NCBI GenBank assembly: GCA_024742285.1
Contig: JANSYR010000011.1
Coordinates: 181,951 to 245,950, forward strand
Length of the DNA stretch: 64,000 nucleotides
DNA from: a bacterium
GTDB lineage: Bacteria > Myxococcota_A > UBA9160 > UBA4427
Reading direction: 5' to 3'
A program made the position numbers and the translations under genes. Within the stretch, counting starts at the first letter, position 1; every line of letters begins with the position of its first letter. Shown here one piece after another: positions 34,789-43,549 of this stretch. The notes beneath the pieces were generated by a model, which was not told the origin of the DNA, made no database searches, and worked only from the letters and a program-made list of their open reading frames with translations.

Positions 34789-35325
34789 ATGGAGAAGATC
34801 CTCGGATTCGGACGAGATCGGTTCATGAACGAACGAAGGACGCGTCGGGGGGGCGTTCTGAAGGCCTTCACCGCGATCGCCCTCTTGTGCTCGGTGTTTC
34901 CGCTCGCAGGCTGGGATACCGCGAAGGACCGATTCGAGTCCCCGAAGACGTGCGATAGCCCGCGTCCGCTCCCGCTCATGGGAGAGGTCTCGTGGGAGCT
35001 CCTGAGCGATGCACGGACGGTCTGGGAGCCCGGTGATTCGGTTCGCTTCGAAGACGGATGGGGTACGCAGATCCGGGACGGCGTCCCGATTCGCGAGTTT
35101 GCCGTCGATCGGCTGTCGAGCGAAGGGGAGGGGTTTCGTCTTCTGGACGCGACGATCGGCGACCTGAGCGCGATGGTCAAGGCAGAGCCTCTCCACTGCA
35201 ATTTCGAGACGCAGGGGTTCTCTTGTCACGTCGGGAACTACTACTGCGCCTGCTACTACGGCGACCCGGACGGCGAAGGGGCCGGGTGTCACTGTGCGCA
35301 CGACGGATCGAGCGACGACGACTAG
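34789..35325 (+). CDS. Exported cysteine-rich small protein, unknown function
   Basis: A 178-residue protein I do not recognise. A basic N-terminus (RRTRRGG) is followed by a hydrophobic stretch LKAFTAIALLCSVFPLAGW, so it is probably exported. The middle, TVWEPGDSVRFEDGWGT, looks beta-rich. The C-terminal 45 residues hold six cysteines arranged as CNF, SCH, YCAC and GCHC, then an acidic DDD tail, suggesting disulfides or metal binding outside the cytoplasm. The ATG at 34789 has AAGGGAG; a start at 34825 is possible. It lies between the synthetase and the thioesterase. Confidence 0.65.
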   Translation: MEKILGFGRDRFMNERRTRRGGVLKAFTAIALLCSVFPLAGWDTAKDRFESPKTCDSPRPLPLMGEVSWELLSDARTVWEPGDSVRFEDGWGTQIRDGVPIREFAVDRLSSEGEGFRLLDATIGDLSAMVKAEPLHCNFETQGFSCHVGNYYCACYYGDPDGEGAGCHCAHDGSSDDD

Positions 35326-35548
35326 GTCCGGCTGAACGCGCGCCATCCGGAGCCGCTCGGCGAGCATCGGCGACAGGCGGCCCGGACGCGACGTCAACCC
35401 CGTCAGCTTCATGGCTGGCGGGGTCGTCTCGTTCGAGGAGGAGACGGGCGGATCCGGGTTGGCATTCCGGGGCGCCCCGCGCGATCGTCCGCGGGCACGC
35501 AACGAACCCGTCGGCCCCTTCCGACCGCTCACCTCGAAGGAAACGATC

Positions 35549-36364
35549 TTGCCGTCTTCGCGCGACTACCTCGCTCTACAGCCGGGCTCCGGCGAGCCGG
35601 GGAAGAGCTGGCGCCTTCCCCTGGCGCCCCGCTATACGGGCGGGCGTGGTTCGCTCTTCGGCGGCGTGGGGCTGGCCGCCGGGATCGACGCGATGGCGCG
35701 GGCGACGGACAAGCCCGTGATCTGGGCGACCGGTCACTATCTCTCGCTGACCCAGACCGGAGAGGTGATCGACCTCGACGTGCAGCTCCCCGCCGTCGGT
35801 CGATCCGTGACCCAGGGGCGGGTCGTCGGTCACGTCGGTGAGCGGGAGGTCATCACGGTGATCGGTGCGCTCGGCGCGAAGCCGCAGCATCCGGTGGGCG
35901 GAACCTGGGTCGATCATCCGAGAGACGTGCCGCCGCCGGAAGCCTGCGATCTCCTCGAGCGCCCGGAAGACGAAGGCGACTCCCTCGGTCGATACACCGA
36001 GATCCGGCTGGCGCGGGGGATGTTCGGCTTCTCGGGGAAGGGCATTCCGAACTCGGAGAGCGGCCGCTCGTTGCTCTGGGTCCGGATGAAAGACATCGAT
36101 CAGGACGCGGGGGCCCTCGCGGTGATCGCCGACTACGGACCCTCGGTGCTCGGCAACGCCCTGGGGCGGACCATGCACTGCACGAGCCTCGACAACACGA
36201 TCCGGTACGGCACGCTCGTCGACACGGATTGGGTGCTCTGCGACAACCGGATGGAATACGTGGGGGACGGCTTCGGGTACACGACGATCCACCTGTGGAG
36301 CCAGGATCGGACCCTGCTCGCGACCGCGAGCCAGTCGATGGTCGTCCGGATCCCCGAGGATTAG
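35549..36364 (+). CDS. Acyl-CoA thioesterase family protein (double hot-dog, TesB-like)
   Basis: Protein of about 271 residues with two hot-dog halves. The N-terminal half has GRGSLFGGVGLAAGIDAMAR and the IDLDVQLPAVGRSVTQGRVV strands. The C-terminal half has HCTSLDNTIRYG, the aspartate region WVLCDNRMEYVGDGFGY and LLATASQSMVVRI. This matches 4HBT_3/TesB-type acyl-CoA thioesterases, which hydrolyse acyl-CoA to acid and CoA. I take the TTG at 35549 after AAGGAA as the start; upstream in-frame codons do not resemble the family. It ends convergently with the amidase. Confidence 0.8.
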   Translation: MPSSRDYLALQPGSGEPGKSWRLPLAPRYTGGRGSLFGGVGLAAGIDAMARATDKPVIWATGHYLSLTQTGEVIDLDVQLPAVGRSVTQGRVVGHVGEREVITVIGALGAKPQHPVGGTWVDHPRDVPPPEACDLLERPEDEGDSLGRYTEIRLARGMFGFSGKGIPNSESGRSLLWVRMKDIDQDAGALAVIADYGPSVLGNALGRTMHCTSLDNTIRYGTLVDTDWVLCDNRMEYVGDGFGYTTIHLWSQDRTLLATASQSMVVRIPED

Positions 36365-36391
36365 ACGCTCGGGCTCTGGTTCCGGCGGTGC

Positions 36392-37906
36392 TCAGGTCCT
36401 GGCGTTCGCGCCGACGGCCTCGTCGAAGACGACTCGCGCGAGCCGGTAGAGCCTCCTCTCCTCGAAATGCCGGCCGACGAGCATCGCGCCGACGGGCAGG
36501 CCGGAAGACGTTCCGCAAGGAACCGAGATGGCCGGGTGGCCGGTGACGTCGAACTGTCCGGTGTTCTGCATCCCGTGCCCGATCGCGTCGATCGACTCGA
36601 GGACCGAGGCCCCTTCATCACAGAGAGGGGGCGCCACCATGGTCGTCGTCGGCATGAGCAGGGCGTCGTAGCGGGAGAGGACCTCGTCGTAGGTCGCGCG
36701 CGCGAACGCTCGCTGCCGCTTGGCCCTGGCGTAGATCGTTGCGGCTCTTCCGCTGCGTTCGATCTCGGCGAAGGCAAGCCACAGGGCCTTCACGTTGGGC
36801 GCGAGCTCGCCGCTTCGGGCCGCCACCGAGGCGAACGCCTCGGGAAGTCCGCGGGGAACCCCGCTCAGCTCCTGGCGCGGATAGCCACCGCCGCGAATCG
36901 CCGACATTCCGCCGAGGACCAGGAACGGAGAGACCAGGGCAGCGAACGCGAGGTGGGCGGGGATCGAGACTTCCTCGACCGCCGCGCCACTCGAGCGCAG
37001 TCGTTCGGAGGCTTCGCCGAGGCGATCGGCGACATCCGGATCGCAGCCCGCGAAACCCTCCTGGACCCATCCGACACGCAGGCCCGCAACGTCTTCGTCG
37101 AGGGCTTCCGTATATCGAGCCGGCGCCACGCCCGTCTGACGCGGGTCGCTTCCGTTCGGGCCAGCGATCACCTCGAGCAGGAGCGCGTTGTCCTCGACGG
37201 TGCGCGTCATGGGCCCGACGTGATCGATGTGCGCGTCGATCGACAGGATTCCGGTGTAGGGCACGAGGCCCCAGGTCGGCTTCATGCCGACGATGCCGCA
37301 GAAGGACGAAGGAACGCGGATCGAACCGCCCTGGTCGCAGCCGAGGGCGAGATCGACTTCCCCCGCGCCGACCAGGGCGCCGCAGCCGGCGGAGGAGCCG
37401 CCGGAGGTGTGCCCGTGCCGATGGGGGTTGTGGATGCGGCCGCTGGCGCTCGTATGGCTGCCGCCGCTCGCCGAAAAGTACTCGCAGGCGGCGATCCCCT
37501 TCAGCTCCGCGCCCTCCGCCAGGACCCGGGCGACGACGGTGGCGTCCTCGTCCGGAACGAAGTCCTCGATGACCGAGGCGCCGCCCGTCATGGGCAGGCC
37601 GGCGACACAGGTGTTGTCCTTGACCGCGATCGTCTTGCCGGCGAGACGGCCCGTCGCGCGCTCGCGGATCGAGCTGACGACGGTCCACGCACCCAGCGGA
37701 TTCTCTGCGGGCGAGGGCCGGCGATACGACCTGTCGACGGCGGGCGGCGCTTCGGGCTCGGGGAACGTCTCGAGCGCGGCGAACGCACCCAGAAAGCGAT
37801 TCGTTGCTTCCGCGTACTGCTCGGCGTCCGAAGCGTCGATGGCCAATCCGGAATCCTCGGCCAACCGTTGGATCTGCTTCTCGTCGAGCCGAGGTGTGTC
37901 GGACAT
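36392..37906 (-). CDS. Amidase (amidase signature family)
   Basis: Amidase-signature hydrolase of 504 residues. The Ser-cisSer-Lys triad is visible: lysine in IAVKDNTC near residue 95, the GGSSAGCGALVG loop near 171, and the nucleophile in DQGGSIRVPSSFCG near 195. An N-terminal extension of about 60 residues precedes the core. It hydrolyses amides to acid and ammonia; the substrate cannot be inferred. GAAGGCGAAGC precedes the ATG. It lies upstream of, and convergent with, the thioesterase. Confidence 0.93.
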   Translation of the reverse strand: MSDTPRLDEKQIQRLAEDSGLAIDASDAEQYAEATNRFLGAFAALETFPEPEAPPAVDRSYRRPSPAENPLGAWTVVSSIRERATGRLAGKTIAVKDNTCVAGLPMTGGASVIEDFVPDEDATVVARVLAEGAELKGIAACEYFSASGGSHTSASGRIHNPHRHGHTSGGSSAGCGALVGAGEVDLALGCDQGGSIRVPSSFCGIVGMKPTWGLVPYTGILSIDAHIDHVGPMTRTVEDNALLLEVIAGPNGSDPRQTGVAPARYTEALDEDVAGLRVGWVQEGFAGCDPDVADRLGEASERLRSSGAAVEEVSIPAHLAFAALVSPFLVLGGMSAIRGGGYPRQELSGVPRGLPEAFASVAARSGELAPNVKALWLAFAEIERSGRAATIYARAKRQRAFARATYDEVLSRYDALLMPTTTMVAPPLCDEGASVLESIDAIGHGMQNTGQFDVTGHPAISVPCGTSSGLPVGAMLVGRHFEERRLYRLARVVFDEAVGANART

Positions 37907-38034
37907 GCTTCGCCTTCGTGGATTCGTCGGGTAGGTGAGCTGCGAGCATATCGCGTCGCTCGGGCGGACGACGCGCGGGAAGCGACCGGGCTTCCGCTCG
38001 AATCCGATTCAGCCCCTCGGCCCCCAGACCCTCG

Positions 38035-39339
38035 TCAGCCGAGCACGCGCCGCGCGGAAAGCCAGGCCATCAGGCCGAGGAGGGCGCCGCGCCCTGAGCT
38101 CCCCATGGAAGGGACCTCGGGCATACCGAGGAAGGGCCCCGTCACCTCGTAGGTCGTCCCGGGATTCCGCTGGCTGCTGAAATAGAGCCGCGTGCCGCTC
38201 GGATCGAGGGCCGGCCCCGTGATCTCGGTGCCCGTCTGTCCCGTGACTTCGACGATCGGCACCACGCCGCCGGTCGGCGTGAGGGCGACGATCTGCAGAT
38301 CGCCGGGATCCTCGGCGACGTAGACATCGCCGTTGGGACCGGCGTAGACGTTGTCGGGATTGCGGAGCTCGCGCATCGACGAGCTCGCGAGCTCGTAGAC
38401 CAGGGTGATCGTGTCGTTCGGTACGTCGACCTTGTAGACGCGGTGATCGCCTTTGCTCGAGAAGTAGACCTCGCGCTCGTCGTTGATCCAGCAGCCTTCA
38501 CCCCCGTCGAAGACCGTCGCGTTCGGTGCCTGGTAGCGCGTCGCGCGTGCTTCGATGGGCATGTGGGTCGCGCTGATGATCCCGCCGCCCGCCGGGTTGG
38601 GTTCGGGGACGACATGCCAGGCGAGGGGACGCGTCTGACCGGCGGCGATCGGTCCCTGACCACCGGGGTCGAGGATCTCCGCGGCTTCCATCACGCCGGT
38701 CGAGAGATCGGGATACGCCGTCGGCGTCATGCGATAGAAGAGCCCGTCGCGGCGATCCTCGGTCAGGTAGACACGCTGGCCGAGATCGTCGACCGCGACG
38801 GCCTCGTGATTGAAGGTGCCGAGGCCGGGGACGAGCGTGCCCTGCGAGCCGGGCGAATAGGGGTCGCATTCGTAGACGCGGCCGGCGTTGAATTCCTCGC
38901 ACGAGAGCCAGGTGTTCCACGGCGTGGGGCCGCCCGCGCAGTTGCGCGTGGTGCCCGTGAGGATCGAGTAGGCGTCGACGATCGTGCCGTCGGCCGCGAA
39001 TCGGATCGCCCCGACGCCGCCACCCGTGCCGCTGCTCTCGTCGTTCGAGACGTAGATCCAGCCGCCGTCGGGATGCGCGAAGACCGCGCCGCCATCGGGA
39101 TTCGGATGCCAGACGTGCGACGTGGGGCCGACGGGGCTCCCGGTCGTGGCGACGATCCGGGAGGTGAAGCCCTCCGGGAGGGCCAGGCCGCTGCCGTCGG
39201 GGGGCTGCAGCGGTCCGAAGTCGTCCGCGCCGCCCATGGCGCGCGCGAAGCTCGGCGAGATCCAATCGCCGGCCGTCGCAAGGCCGACCGCCGCCATCGT
39301 GCGCGCGGTCTGCCCGAGCAGTCTTCGACGTGTGATCAC
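38035..39339 (-). CDS. Exported PhoX-like (DUF839) beta-propeller protein with C-terminal sorting-like tail
   Basis: Protein of 434 residues. The N-terminus TRRRLLGQTARTMAAVGLA is a twin-arginine signal. The body resembles the PhoX/DUF839 group: GWIYVSNDESSGTGGG, CAGGPTPWNTWLSCEEF, FNHEAVAVDDLGQRVYLTED and NPDNVYAGPNGDVYVAEDPG. These are calcium/iron-dependent alkaline phosphatases or related propellers. The last 25 residues, VPSMGSSGRGALLGLMAWLS then ARRVLG, have the P-x-x-G motif, hydrophobic helix and arginine pair seen in IPTL/PEP-CTERM-like surface sorting tails. The start is the GTG at 39339 after GGGAG. Confidence 0.83.
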   Translation of the reverse strand: MITRRRLLGQTARTMAAVGLATAGDWISPSFARAMGGADDFGPLQPPDGSGLALPEGFTSRIVATTGSPVGPTSHVWHPNPDGGAVFAHPDGGWIYVSNDESSGTGGGVGAIRFAADGTIVDAYSILTGTTRNCAGGPTPWNTWLSCEEFNAGRVYECDPYSPGSQGTLVPGLGTFNHEAVAVDDLGQRVYLTEDRRDGLFYRMTPTAYPDLSTGVMEAAEILDPGGQGPIAAGQTRPLAWHVVPEPNPAGGGIISATHMPIEARATRYQAPNATVFDGGEGCWINDEREVYFSSKGDHRVYKVDVPNDTITLVYELASSSMRELRNPDNVYAGPNGDVYVAEDPGDLQIVALTPTGGVVPIVEVTGQTGTEITGPALDPSGTRLYFSSQRNPGTTYEVTGPFLGMPEVPSMGSSGRGALLGLMAWLSARRVLG

Positions 39340-39547
39340 GAGACACTCCCGGTCCGATCCCCGTCCATGATCCCACATCGGCGTGACGAGCGGGTGAACG
39401 AAGCGGGAAGAGACGATCGCCTTTCGGCCGGGGCTGGAGTGTCAGAGATGCACGGGATCGGAGGGGCCGAGCACGGGGCTTCCGCTTCCCTGCGACTCGC
39501 TGGATCGACCGCCTACGTGCGAGCGACTCCTCCCACGCCCGGACGAC

Positions 39548-39584
39548 GAGAAAGGCCGCCCCACTGCGTGGAACGGCCTCTCTC
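39548..39584 (-). terminator. Stem-loop terminator after beta-helix gene
   Basis: Bases 39548-39558 and 39574-39584 pair at ten of eleven positions, with an inner CAC/GTG pairing. On the minus strand the hairpin follows the stop at 39625 by about 40 bases and is trailed by a pyrimidine stretch. A Rho-independent terminator is likely. Confidence 0.55.
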
Positions 39585-39624
39585 CTGCGGACCCGATCCG
39601 TCCGTTCTTGCTCCGTGTGGGCGT

Positions 39625-41634
39625 CTAGCGCTGCCCCCCCTCGACCTCCGCGCCGAGGAGCACGTTGCAGCGCTCGTTCTCGTAGCCCCGAACCTCGAAC
39701 CGCTCCCCGTCGGGACCGACGAGGGTCGCCTGGAGGGACCGCTCGTCGAAGGTCGCCTCGATGTCGTACACGGCCCGCGACGCGGATCCCGTGAGCTGGG
39801 CTTCGATCGCGGTCGTCTCGGACGCGCGGGCGGCTCGCGAGCGGCGCTGCGTGTGCCACTCGCCGGCACCGAAGGCCTGGGTCGCGATCGTGCCGTCGTC
39901 CCAGAGCGCCAGACAGTCGAAGCGGTAGGGACCGGGATCGAGCCAGGGCAGCTCTGGAACCTCGAAGAGGGTCCACGGCGGATCGATGCGGCCACTCGTG
40001 ATGCTGACCGTCGCGGTATTCGATTCGTGGGTGCCGTCGGTCGCCCGGTACGTGAAGGTGCGCGTCGCCGCATTCAGGCCGGCCGGCACGAAGGTGAAGC
40101 TGCCGTCGGCGTTGACCGTCGCCGAGCCCTGGTTCGGGGCGACGGCCTGGAGCTTCGCGGCGAGCGGGTCGCCGTTCGGGTCCGAGTCGTTCGCCAGCAG
40201 GCCGGGCGCGGGCACGGTGATCGGACCGGGGGTCGCCGACTGGTAGTGGTCGTCGATCGCGACCGGCGCCTCCGGGTCGAACTCGAGCTCGTAGGCGCCG
40301 AGATCGCAGGCCGCGCCCTGCGGGCGGGCGATCCCGCGCTGGTCTTCGTTCGTGCAGGTCGGCGACGCGTCCTTCGCCGGGCTGCTGTGGGAGATCGGGA
40401 AGAAGTGGGTCTGCAGGAACTGCAGCGACCCGAGGAGCGGATTGGTCCCATCGGCCAGATCCGTCGGCGTGGCCGTCCATCCGCAATCCGATCGGTCGTG
40501 CACGAGGTTGAAGCCCTCGGACTGGATCGCGCCCCGACAGTCGGGGCCGGTCGGCGCCACGTTGTGCGCGAGGATGCTGTTCTCGACGTGGACCAGGTCG
40601 TCGTCGACCACGACCGAGAAGCTGTGAAGCCCGCCGCCGGAGAACCCGGCGTAGTTGCTCGCGATGGTCACGTTCCGGGCGTAGAAGCTCCCCGAGACGG
40701 AGATCGCGCCGCCCGACTGGCCGGCCTGGTTCCCCGCGAAGGTCACGTTCTCGAAGTTCCACGCGTGCTCGGGGATGTACCCCGTGTTGGACTGGAATCC
40801 GCCGCCGTTCTCTCCGGCCTGGTTTCCGAAGAACGCACTTCTTCGGAAGGTCGCGTCACCCACACCCTTCATGCCGCCACCCCGGACGCCGGCCACGTTC
40901 GACCAGAGGACCGAGTCCTCGAAGACGAGGGAGGCGTCGAAGCTCTTCGTGAAGACGCCGCCTCCGTTGCGGAACGCGTCGTTCTGGTGGATTCGGGACT
41001 CGAGCACCGTGACGCCGTGGTCGGCCGCGAGGCCGCCACCGTCGTTCGCGTCATTCCGCGTCAGCAGGATCCCGTCGAGGGTGACGTCCTCGCCGAAGGC
41101 GCGGATCCCGCCGCCGGCATACTCGTCGTCGTAGGAGAGTTCGAAGAGATCGCCTTCCATCAAGACGAAGCCGTGGCGGATCGTCATGTGCTCGAAGGCG
41201 ACCGGGCCCGTGCCGGGATGGATGTCGAATACGCGATCGAGATGCTCCGCATCGACGATCGAGGAGGGGATCCCCGCTCCCTGGATCGTGAGGGAGTCCG
41301 TGATGTCGAAGTCGCCGGTGGCCCCCGCATCCTCGAACTGGCCCCCGATCCCGATCGAGTAGACCCCGGCGGGGAGCTCGACCACGTCGTGGCCGGGGTT
41401 CTGGTTCGCCTGCTGGATCGCTGCGCGCAGCGTGCACGTGCCCGACGACGTCGAGCAGATTCCGTCGGCCGGATTGAGATCGCCGCCGTCCGACGCGTCG
41501 TCTACGACGTAGACGGCCGAATAGGCTGAGGGCGCCGCCGCGAAGGCCGCCATCGCCGCGATCAGTCCCGCGCTCTTTCGTCCCCGACTTCCCCGACTTG
41601 CCTTACCGCGAGACCGCCCCTGCTGAAATGCCAT
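39625..41634 (-). CDS. Exported right-handed beta-helix protein with cadherin-like (Big_9) region
   Basis: Protein of 669 residues. A basic start and hydrophobic stretch AGLIAAMAAFAAAPSAYSA form a signal peptide. A CSLREA-type segment follows, CTLRAAIQQANQNPGHDVV. The body is a series of beta-helix rungs with repeated GGG turns: NDGGGLA, RNGGGVF, VRGGGMK, ENGGGF, QSGGAI and FSGGGLH. After the choice-of-anchor Q-like CDLGAYELE comes AIDDHYQSATPGPITVPAPG, then LLANDSDPNGDPL and GSFTFVPAG, a Big_9/cadherin-like domain. It is probably a surface or secreted adhesin or polysaccharide-binding protein. AGGAG precedes the ATG at 41634. Confidence 0.85.
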   Translation of the reverse strand: MAFQQGRSRGKASRGSRGRKSAGLIAAMAAFAAAPSAYSAVYVVDDASDGGDLNPADGICSTSSGTCTLRAAIQQANQNPGHDVVELPAGVYSIGIGGQFEDAGATGDFDITDSLTIQGAGIPSSIVDAEHLDRVFDIHPGTGPVAFEHMTIRHGFVLMEGDLFELSYDDEYAGGGIRAFGEDVTLDGILLTRNDANDGGGLAADHGVTVLESRIHQNDAFRNGGGVFTKSFDASLVFEDSVLWSNVAGVRGGGMKGVGDATFRRSAFFGNQAGENGGGFQSNTGYIPEHAWNFENVTFAGNQAGQSGGAISVSGSFYARNVTIASNYAGFSGGGLHSFSVVVDDDLVHVENSILAHNVAPTGPDCRGAIQSEGFNLVHDRSDCGWTATPTDLADGTNPLLGSLQFLQTHFFPISHSSPAKDASPTCTNEDQRGIARPQGAACDLGAYELEFDPEAPVAIDDHYQSATPGPITVPAPGLLANDSDPNGDPLAAKLQAVAPNQGSATVNADGSFTFVPAGLNAATRTFTYRATDGTHESNTATVSITSGRIDPPWTLFEVPELPWLDPGPYRFDCLALWDDGTIATQAFGAGEWHTQRRSRAARASETTAIEAQLTGSASRAVYDIEATFDERSLQATLVGPDGERFEVRGYENERCNVLLGAEVEGGQR

Positions 41635-42152
41635 GTCCTCACTCCTGCTGCGTGCCTGGCATCGCGGCGTGCGATGCGTCCATGTCGTCATTCTTGTGGA
41701 CGCCACACGGCGGGACTGTCGGGGGGTTCACACAGGGCCCGATTTCAGCGAAGCGCGTCGCGTCGGGCGGGCGCGGGCGGGGTGCGTCCGACCCCGTCGT
41801 GGGGGGGGAGCGCGCGCGACTCCATCCCGGAAGCGCTCTCGGCGGTGCGATCGACCATCGGGAGCAGAAAAGAGGCGTCATGCCGCCGAGCATCCTACGC
41901 TGGGAGCGCTGCCGGGTTCGCGATTCCGACCCGGCGCGCGGGGGGCGGGATCGTGGGTTTCGAGTGGCCGGGGCCGAGCGGCTCCTCGCGGTCCTCGTGG
42001 GCGCTTCGCGGCACGCGTCGAGGGTTGGCCGGTGGGGGAGCGAGCGTCAAGTTCTCGCGGTGACGGGGGTCACCAGCGAACACGCGGGCCTGGCCGATAG
42101 ACCACGCAGCCGACGCATCCGAATGGATGAATCGAACGGGGAGAGAGAGTCC
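41635..42152. other. Divergent intergenic region, 518 bases
   Basis: Between two genes for exported beta-helix proteins reading outward. It contains a G-run at 41803-41811 and no convincing gene, RNA or operator. Open frames crossing it are arginine-rich and lack ribosome sites. The promoters of both flanking genes must lie here, but I cannot place them. Confidence 0.5.
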
Positions 42153-43394
42153 ATGTCTCATCGATGGCCGAAGGATGGCGCCTGGCCGGCGTTGCTCGCG
42201 CTTCTGGTCGCGTGTTGTCTGCCTGCCGCAGCTCTTGCGCAGGGGACCTATCCGCCGCCGGAACTCCTCGCGGAGGGGACGACCGTGCCGGGCGGCGCGC
42301 CTTATGACCTGACGCCCTACGAAGCGGACATGGTGCTCGCCTTCGACGACAACGGTGTCCAGCGCCCCGAGTGGCCCCGGCCTCCGGTCTATGACGACAC
42401 CCCCTGCGTGGTCGCGGCGGGGAGTTCGTCTTCGCTGAACTCATGCCTGGACCGCCCCGGCGAGCACATCATCGTTCCGGCGGGCAACTACTCGGGCCCG
42501 TTCACGTTCGACCGGTCCGATCAGTGGATCGAGATGGCCGACGGAACCGTCCTGACCGGCGGCGTCACCATGGGCGGTGGGGCCGAGCGCATGAAGGTCA
42601 CGGGCGGAAACATCGTTCGAGGGCGAGTTCAGAACGCAGGCGTCAACGACCTGCTCATCGACAACGTCAACATGATCCTGATCGATCGCGGGACGCCCAA
42701 CCGGAACAGCTTCCTGACCTGCGTCACCGGCTTCAACTGTGCACGCATGGCGATCGTGAACTCGACCTGTCATGCGACGACGGCCTGTGGTCTCACCAAC
42801 CATGCGCCGAGAGGGGGGACGTCGTCGCTCATCGTCGCGAACTTCGACGCCTGGTCCGAGTTCGTCAACGGGACGGGCAATGACGAGTACGTCTGGCGGA
42901 TGCAGAACACGGACCGTGTGATGATCGTCGACAGTCACTTCAGGGTCTACCCGACCGGCAAGCCCCCACAGCGATACCACTACGGCTCGACGGCCACGCT
43001 CCTCGTGAACAACGTCTTCGAGGGGAGCGGGCAGGGCTTCACCAATTTCTGGATCGATACGACGGCGGGTCTGGACGAGCAGGACGACATCGACAACATG
43101 TTCATCCTTCGGAACGACTTCTATCAGCATGGGTCGCGGAAGATCGCGGACATCAACATCGACGACTCCGTCGCGGGGAACGGCATCGACGTCGTGCTCG
43201 TCCACCTCGAAGGAAACGTCAGCCATCACGCCAGCACGGCCAGCTTCGTGATCGGGGGAAACTGGAACGGCGGCGGGCAGAACTGCGGCGGCCGGAACCC
43301 GTGCCTCCGCAACATCAACAACCGGGGCGTGGTCGTCCCGGGTCTGTCGCTGATCCCGTTCACCGGCGGAGCCAGCCATACCCTGCCTCAGTAG
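42153..43394 (+). CDS. Exported protein, probable beta-helix fold, unknown function
   Basis: A 413-residue protein with a signal peptide (PALLALLVACCLPAAALAQ, cleavage after ALA). The mature part has short hydrophobic strands and asparagine turns such as IDNVNMILIDRG, MAIVNSTCHATTACGL, VMIVDSHFRVYP, ATLLVNNVFEGS and MFILRNDFYQHG, consistent with a right-handed parallel beta-helix of the pectate-lyase type. Cysteines occur in pairs (TCVTGFNC, NCGGRNPC), suggesting disulfides. No lyase catalytic motif is recognised. The ATG at 42153 follows GAGAGAG. It may pair functionally with the divergent beta-helix gene. Confidence 0.75.
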   Translation: MSHRWPKDGAWPALLALLVACCLPAAALAQGTYPPPELLAEGTTVPGGAPYDLTPYEADMVLAFDDNGVQRPEWPRPPVYDDTPCVVAAGSSSSLNSCLDRPGEHIIVPAGNYSGPFTFDRSDQWIEMADGTVLTGGVTMGGGAERMKVTGGNIVRGRVQNAGVNDLLIDNVNMILIDRGTPNRNSFLTCVTGFNCARMAIVNSTCHATTACGLTNHAPRGGTSSLIVANFDAWSEFVNGTGNDEYVWRMQNTDRVMIVDSHFRVYPTGKPPQRYHYGSTATLLVNNVFEGSGQGFTNFWIDTTAGLDEQDDIDNMFILRNDFYQHGSRKIADINIDDSVAGNGIDVVLVHLEGNVSHHASTASFVIGGNWNGGGQNCGGRNPCLRNINNRGVVVPGLSLIPFTGGASHTLPQ

Positions 43395-43462
43395 GGGGCG
43401 TGGTGCGTGTGTAAGGAGGGCCAGCTCAGATCTGGCCGCACTCTCCATCTACGACGAGTACG

Positions 43463-43498
43463 AAGAGCCCTGTCCGGCGAGCGCCTGGCGGGGCTCTT
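43463..43498 (+). terminator. Stem-loop after exported beta-helix gene
   Basis: AAGAGCCC at 43463-43470 pairs perfectly with GGGCTCTT at 43491-43498, about 70 bases past the stop at 43394. It is followed by a short pyrimidine run only. Confidence 0.45.
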
Positions 43499-43549
43499 CT
43501 GCGTCAGGCGACCCGCGCCTGGCACGGCTCTGCTGCGTCAGGCGACCCG
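43482..43549. repeat. Tandem 34-bp duplication
   Basis: Unit 1 (43482-43515) and unit 2 (43516-43549) match at 31 of 34 positions. Each unit begins CGCCTG and carries CAGGCG about 17 bases later, so each can form its own hairpin. Unit 2 includes the stop codon of the minus-strand oxygenase gene at 43538. Confidence 0.8.

Noticed and set aside
38443..41529. Long plus-strand frame (about 1,030 codons) opposite the PhoX-like and beta-helix genes
   Set aside because: Antisense shadow; the composition is dominated by D, R, V and E without motifs, while the minus strand shows clear signal peptides and domains.
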